A stretch of 5,232 nucleotides of DNA, from the NCBI GenBank assembly GCA_004376695.1, contig SOJB01000040.1:1-5232 (forward strand), written 5' to 3'. This DNA comes from Dehalococcoidia bacterium (lineage in GTDB: Bacteria; Chloroflexota; Dehalococcoidia; GIF9; AB-539-J10). Positions 3,985 to 5,232 of the stretch are shown here, piece by piece. The notes under the pieces are model-generated. The model ran no database searches. It saw only the letters and a list, made by a program, of their open reading frames with translations, and was not told the origin of the DNA. Positions within the stretch are counted from its first letter, which is position 1. Each line of letters opens with the position of its first letter. The position numbers and the translations under genes were made by a program.

Positions 3985-5232
3985 TCAAGACTTATCAACG
4001 CTCAGCGCTTGTTGCATATGCTGCCAAAAGGCAGGATATGATACCTGTGCTGCCTGAGCATGCTTGATAGTTGTTTCTCCTCTGCTTACCAGTGCAGCCA
4101 CTGCCAAGCTCATTGCCAGTCGGTGATCAAAATGGCTGCTGACCTCCGTGCCTGACAAGGGTCGACCGCCGTATATCACCATGCCGTCCGGCAAAGGCTC
4201 GATTCTAGCTCCAAGACGAGAAAGCTCGCTTGACACAGTGGCAATCCTGTCTGACTCCTTCACCCTCAGTTCCCCGGCATCCCGGATGACAGTCTTTCCT
4301 CTGGCAACACAGGCTGCCACGGCCAGCACGGGAATCTCATCAATAAGGCGAGGGATGATATCGCCACCGACTTCTATCCCCTTTAACTCGCTAGATTCTA
4401 TCACAATATCGGCTAAAGGTTCACCGGCCTCCAGGCACTGATTGTGCGTTTTCAGCCTGGCTCCCATAGCAAGGAGAACGTCGATGATTCCTGTTCGTGT
4501 TGGGTTGATTCCGCACTTCCTGACTACTATTCTGGCGTTGGGATGAACAGCCCCGGCAACCAGGAAGTAGGCCGCCGAGCTGATATCCCCCGGAACCCGC
4601 AGGCTGACGGGGGTTAGGGAACTGCTCAAAGGGAGTAAGGAAACTAGATTTCCCTGGATTTCTAAACCGGCTCCCATCAGTCTAAGTAGTCTCTCAGTAT
4701 GGTCTCTGGAAAGGATTGGTTGGCGAAGGAGGGTATTGCTGCGGGCAAAAAGACCCGCGAGAAGAATCGCGGATTTGATCTGAGCACTGGGCACAGACAG
4801 AGTGAAATCTATGCCGGACAGCTTCCTGCCTTTGATGACCAAGGGGGCAAAGGAATCTCCCCCTCTGCCCGAGATATCGGCGCCCATCAACCTCAACGGC
4901 TCAATCAACCTGTCCATGGGGCGACTACGCAGGGAAACGTCGCCGGTGATGATGGAGAGGAAAGGCCGGCCGGACAGAAGACCGCCAAGCAGACGCATAG
5001 TAGTGGCACTATCCTGGGCATTGAGCACATTGGCAGCTTCTTTGAGGCCATCTTCACCTGCTCCTGAGACCAGTAGAGTGGGCGGGTCCTGCGACGCTCT
5101 GCTGTCGATTCGCACGCCCAGCGCTCTGAGGCACCTGACCGTAGCCACGCAATCTTTACCGGGACCAAAATTGCTGATCTCGGCTTCGCCTTTAGCAAGG
5201 CTATTGAGGATGACAGCCCGGTGGGAAATAGA
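3985..5232 (-). CDS. aroA: EPSP synthase (3-phosphoshikimate 1-carboxyvinyltransferase), 5' end beyond the window
   Basis: AroA joins phosphoenolpyruvate to shikimate-3-phosphate, the sixth step of the shikimate pathway. The frame is open to the right edge: 415 residues are visible, beginning SISHRAVIL. About 10-25 N-terminal residues are missing, including the GDK that normally precedes SISHR. A GTG at 5148 is internal, not the start. In visible numbering, the substrate-site motifs are GDVSLRSRPM (97-106), SAQIK (149-153), RDHTE (176-180), NPTR (243-246), DEIP with Asp298, RVKESDR (323-329) and DHR (369-371). SAQxK, RxHxE and NxTR are the features used to define class II enzymes. The loop normally written GN(A/S)GTxMR is QDSATTMR here (73-80), with Ala76 (codon 5007-5005) at the position of E. 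coli Gly96. The frame otherwise looks intact. It ends at TGA 3987-3985, 225 bases before remA. Confidence 0.97.
   Translation of the reverse strand, partial: SISHRAVILNSLAKGEAEISNFGPGKDCVATVRCLRALGVRIDSRASQDPPTLLVSGAGEDGLKEAANVLNAQDSATTMRLLGGLLSGRPFLSIITGDVSLRSRPMDRLIEPLRLMGADISGRGGDSFAPLVIKGRKLSGIDFTLSVPSAQIKSAILLAGLFARSNTLLRQPILSRDHTERLLRLMGAGLEIQGNLVSLLPLSSSLTPVSLRVPGDISSAAYFLVAGAVHPNARIVVRKCGINPTRTGIIDVLLAMGARLKTHNQCLEAGEPLADIVIESSELKGIEVGGDIIPRLIDEIPVLAVAACVARGKTVIRDAGELRVKESDRIATVSSELSRLGARIEPLPDGMVIYGGRPLSGTEVSSHFDHRLAMSLAVAALVSRGETTIKHAQAAQVSYPAFWQHMQQALSVDKS

Noticed and set aside
5146..5148. GTG at 5148 as the aroA start
   Set aside because: The same frame continues upstream with SISHRAVIL and further family sequence to the window edge, so this GTG is internal.
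4148..5198. Plus- and minus-strand frames within aroA (4148-4441, 4699-5067, 4905-5198)
   Set aside because: All overlap the EPSP synthase frame, which is continuous from the stop at 3985 to the right edge with all catalytic motifs.

Overview
The window is 5,232 bases of a bacterial chromosome. Every convincing gene is on the minus strand, so transcription runs from right to left. The mix of genes suggests an anaerobe or facultative anaerobe that metabolises acyl-CoA compounds: a RemA-type regulator next to guanylate kinase, a class II-like EPSP synthase, a C4 zinc-ribbon coiled-coil protein, and a MenB/BadI-type crotonase beside an SCP-x-type thiolase. Chloroflexota (Dehalococcoidia-like) fits best in my judgement, but this is inferred from gene content and style and has not been tested by any search. 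Starts are mixed (ATG and GTG), and Shine-Dalgarno sites are clear for most genes.

Layout from right to left, the direction of transcription. (1) 5232-3985: aroA (EPSP synthase), whose first residues lie beyond the right edge. (2) 3984-3760: an intergenic stretch holding an 89-base palindromic, MITE/REP-like element (3817-3905) and a possible -10 box. (3) 3759-3478: a RemA (DUF370) family regulator, followed after a short gap by gmk (guanylate kinase), 3452-2838 by my preferred start. (4) A 75-base gap with a good sigma70-like promoter placed so close to the next start codon that the mRNA is probably leaderless. (5) 2762-2067: a coiled-coil C4 zinc-ribbon protein. (6) 2066-1738: about 330 bases with no convincing gene, many short inverted repeats, and a possible 21-codon leader ORF at its end. 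(7) 1722-865: an enoyl-CoA hydratase/isomerase of the MenB/BadI group. (8) 838 to the left edge: an SCP-x-type thiolase gene in the same apparent operon, broken by a one-base frameshift near its N-terminus and continuing off the window.

aroA serves the shikimate pathway and gmk serves GTP supply. RemA and the zinc-ribbon protein are regulatory or accessory. The crotonase and thiolase pair would act on CoA thioesters in successive hydration/ring-opening and thiolytic steps, but the thiolase reads as a pseudogene in this copy.

The observations most worth checking are the altered phosphoenolpyruvate/glyphosate loop of AroA, the frameshifted thiolase, the apparently leaderless zinc-ribbon gene, the palindromic element, and the structured noncoding stretch ahead of the crotonase. 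I see no CRISPR array, tRNA, rRNA or complete insertion sequence.
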